Positions 12,603 through 12,992 of a stretch of 12,992 bases of DNA are shown in pieces (positions within the stretch are counted from its first letter, which is position 1; each line of letters begins with the position of its first letter). The notes under the pieces were generated by a model, which saw only the letters and a list, made by a program, of their open reading frames with translations, did no database searches and had not been told where the DNA came from. A program made the position numbers and the translations under genes. This stretch comes from Chloroflexota bacterium (GTDB taxonomy: Bacteria > Chloroflexota > Dehalococcoidia > GIF9 > UBA5629): the NCBI GenBank assembly GCA_020354105.1, contig CP070642.1, positions 1,315,844-1,328,835 of the forward strand, given 5' to 3'.

Positions 12603-12992
12603 ATGAAGCACTGGACAGAGAAATTATTTGAACAGAACCCAGAACTGTTTCTGAGTACATTGAGCGAGCTTAGTCCGCAGGCACGTGCAGAAATAAGAGA
12701 TATTTTAAGATTACTGGGTATGCATGGCTACAAGCCGAGAAGAGTGCTGGACCTGAACTGTGGTATTGGGCGCCACTCTATAGAGCTGGGGAAGCTGGGC
12801 ATAGAAGTGATGGGAACAGATTTATCACCTGATTATATAGAAATAGCCAAAAAAAGAGCACAGAAACGGAAGGTCGAAGATAAAGTACGTTTCAAAGTCA
12901 TCGATATGAGGCGGATTCAAGCGGCTCTTTCTGACGAAAAGCCTTTCGATGGCATCGTGTGCCTGTGGACATCGTTTGGTTTCTACGATGAT
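12603..12992 (+). CDS. Class I SAM-dependent methyltransferase, 3' end cut off by window
   Basis: The first 130 codons of a methyltransferase that runs past the window edge. After an N-terminal helical cap (residues 1-45) comes motif I, VLDLNCGIGRHSIELG, from residue 48, with the SAM-ribose acidic residue D73 in GTDLSP and a motif III-like D101 in VIDMRRI. The sequence ends inside the post-III strand and loop (FDGIVCLWTSFGFYDD), a pattern shared with small-molecule methyltransferases. The acceptor is unknown. AGGAG (12592-12596) stands six bases before the ATG, and a good promoter lies at 12537-12565. It differs from the methyltransferase at 1216 in both motif I and N-terminus, so the two are not recent copies. 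Confidence 0.92.
   Translation, partial: MKHWTEKLFEQNPELFLSTLSELSPQARAEIRDILRLLGMHGYKPRRVLDLNCGIGRHSIELGKLGIEVMGTDLSPDYIEIAKKRAQKRKVEDKVRFKVIDMRRIQAALSDEKPFDGIVCLWTSFGFYDD

Noticed and set aside
1..12992. CRISPR array, tRNA/rRNA genes, insertion sequences, phage or toxin-antitoxin modules.
   Set aside because: I found no regularly spaced repeats, cloverleaf sequences, transposase or integrase motifs, or paired small toxin/antitoxin genes on either strand.

Overview
The window looks like bacterial chromosome of moderate GC. Promoters of the sigma-70 type (TTGACA/TATAAT), purine-rich Shine-Dalgarno sites and hairpin-plus-U-run terminators argue against an archaeon. The gene mix (a TIGR04076-family protein, an FMN nitroreductase, classical SDRs, an alkylsulfatase-type metallo-hydrolase, and several stand-alone GNAT and SAM-methyltransferase genes) would suit an uncultured anaerobe such as a Dehalococcoidia-like Chloroflexota. 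That placement is inference from gene content, not from a marker gene.

Layout. Positions 1-222 show nothing clearly coding. On the + strand follow a DHRS1-like short-chain dehydrogenase (223-1050), a class I methyltransferase that appears to be leaderless (1216-1962), a GNAT acetyltransferase (2068-2532), a small protein with the archaeal CTP-dependent riboflavin kinase fold (DUF120; 2796-3221), and an unrecognised 425-residue protein behind a strong promoter (3380-4657). Hairpins at 4763-4826 separate these from a minus-strand block. That block is read right to left: a lipoprotein with a glycosidase-like TIM barrel (7403-6069), then an FMN nitroreductase (5865-5218) followed by a TIGR04076 protein (5129-4863). 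A second GNAT gene (7695-8159, +) converges on a second SDR (9032-8178, -).

The best understood unit starts at 9233. A near-consensus promoter leads into a short leader ORF (9298-9390) with eight leucine codons among 30. A hand-folded protector hairpin, an antiterminator helix and a textbook intrinsic terminator (9427-9454) follow, 27 bases before the leuA start codon (2-isopropylmalate synthase, 9482-11062). This is the arrangement expected for leucine-responsive transcription attenuation. Immediately after the leuA stop comes a possible 44-residue ORF (11063-11197) that overlaps the start of an alkylsulfatase-family metallo-beta-lactamase-fold hydrolase (11190-12440). A second class I methyltransferase with its own promoter runs off the right edge (12603-12992).

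Apart from the attenuated leuA unit and the nitroreductase/TIGR04076 pair, most genes look like single transcription units with their own promoters. There is no tRNA, rRNA, CRISPR array, insertion sequence or phage module. Four related AT-rich motifs (1095, 2566, 2691 and 6025) lie only between genes and may be remnants or copies of a short dispersed repeat. The least explained items are the 425-residue orphan, the bacterial DUF120 protein, the 44-residue ORF and the hairpin cluster near 4760-4830.
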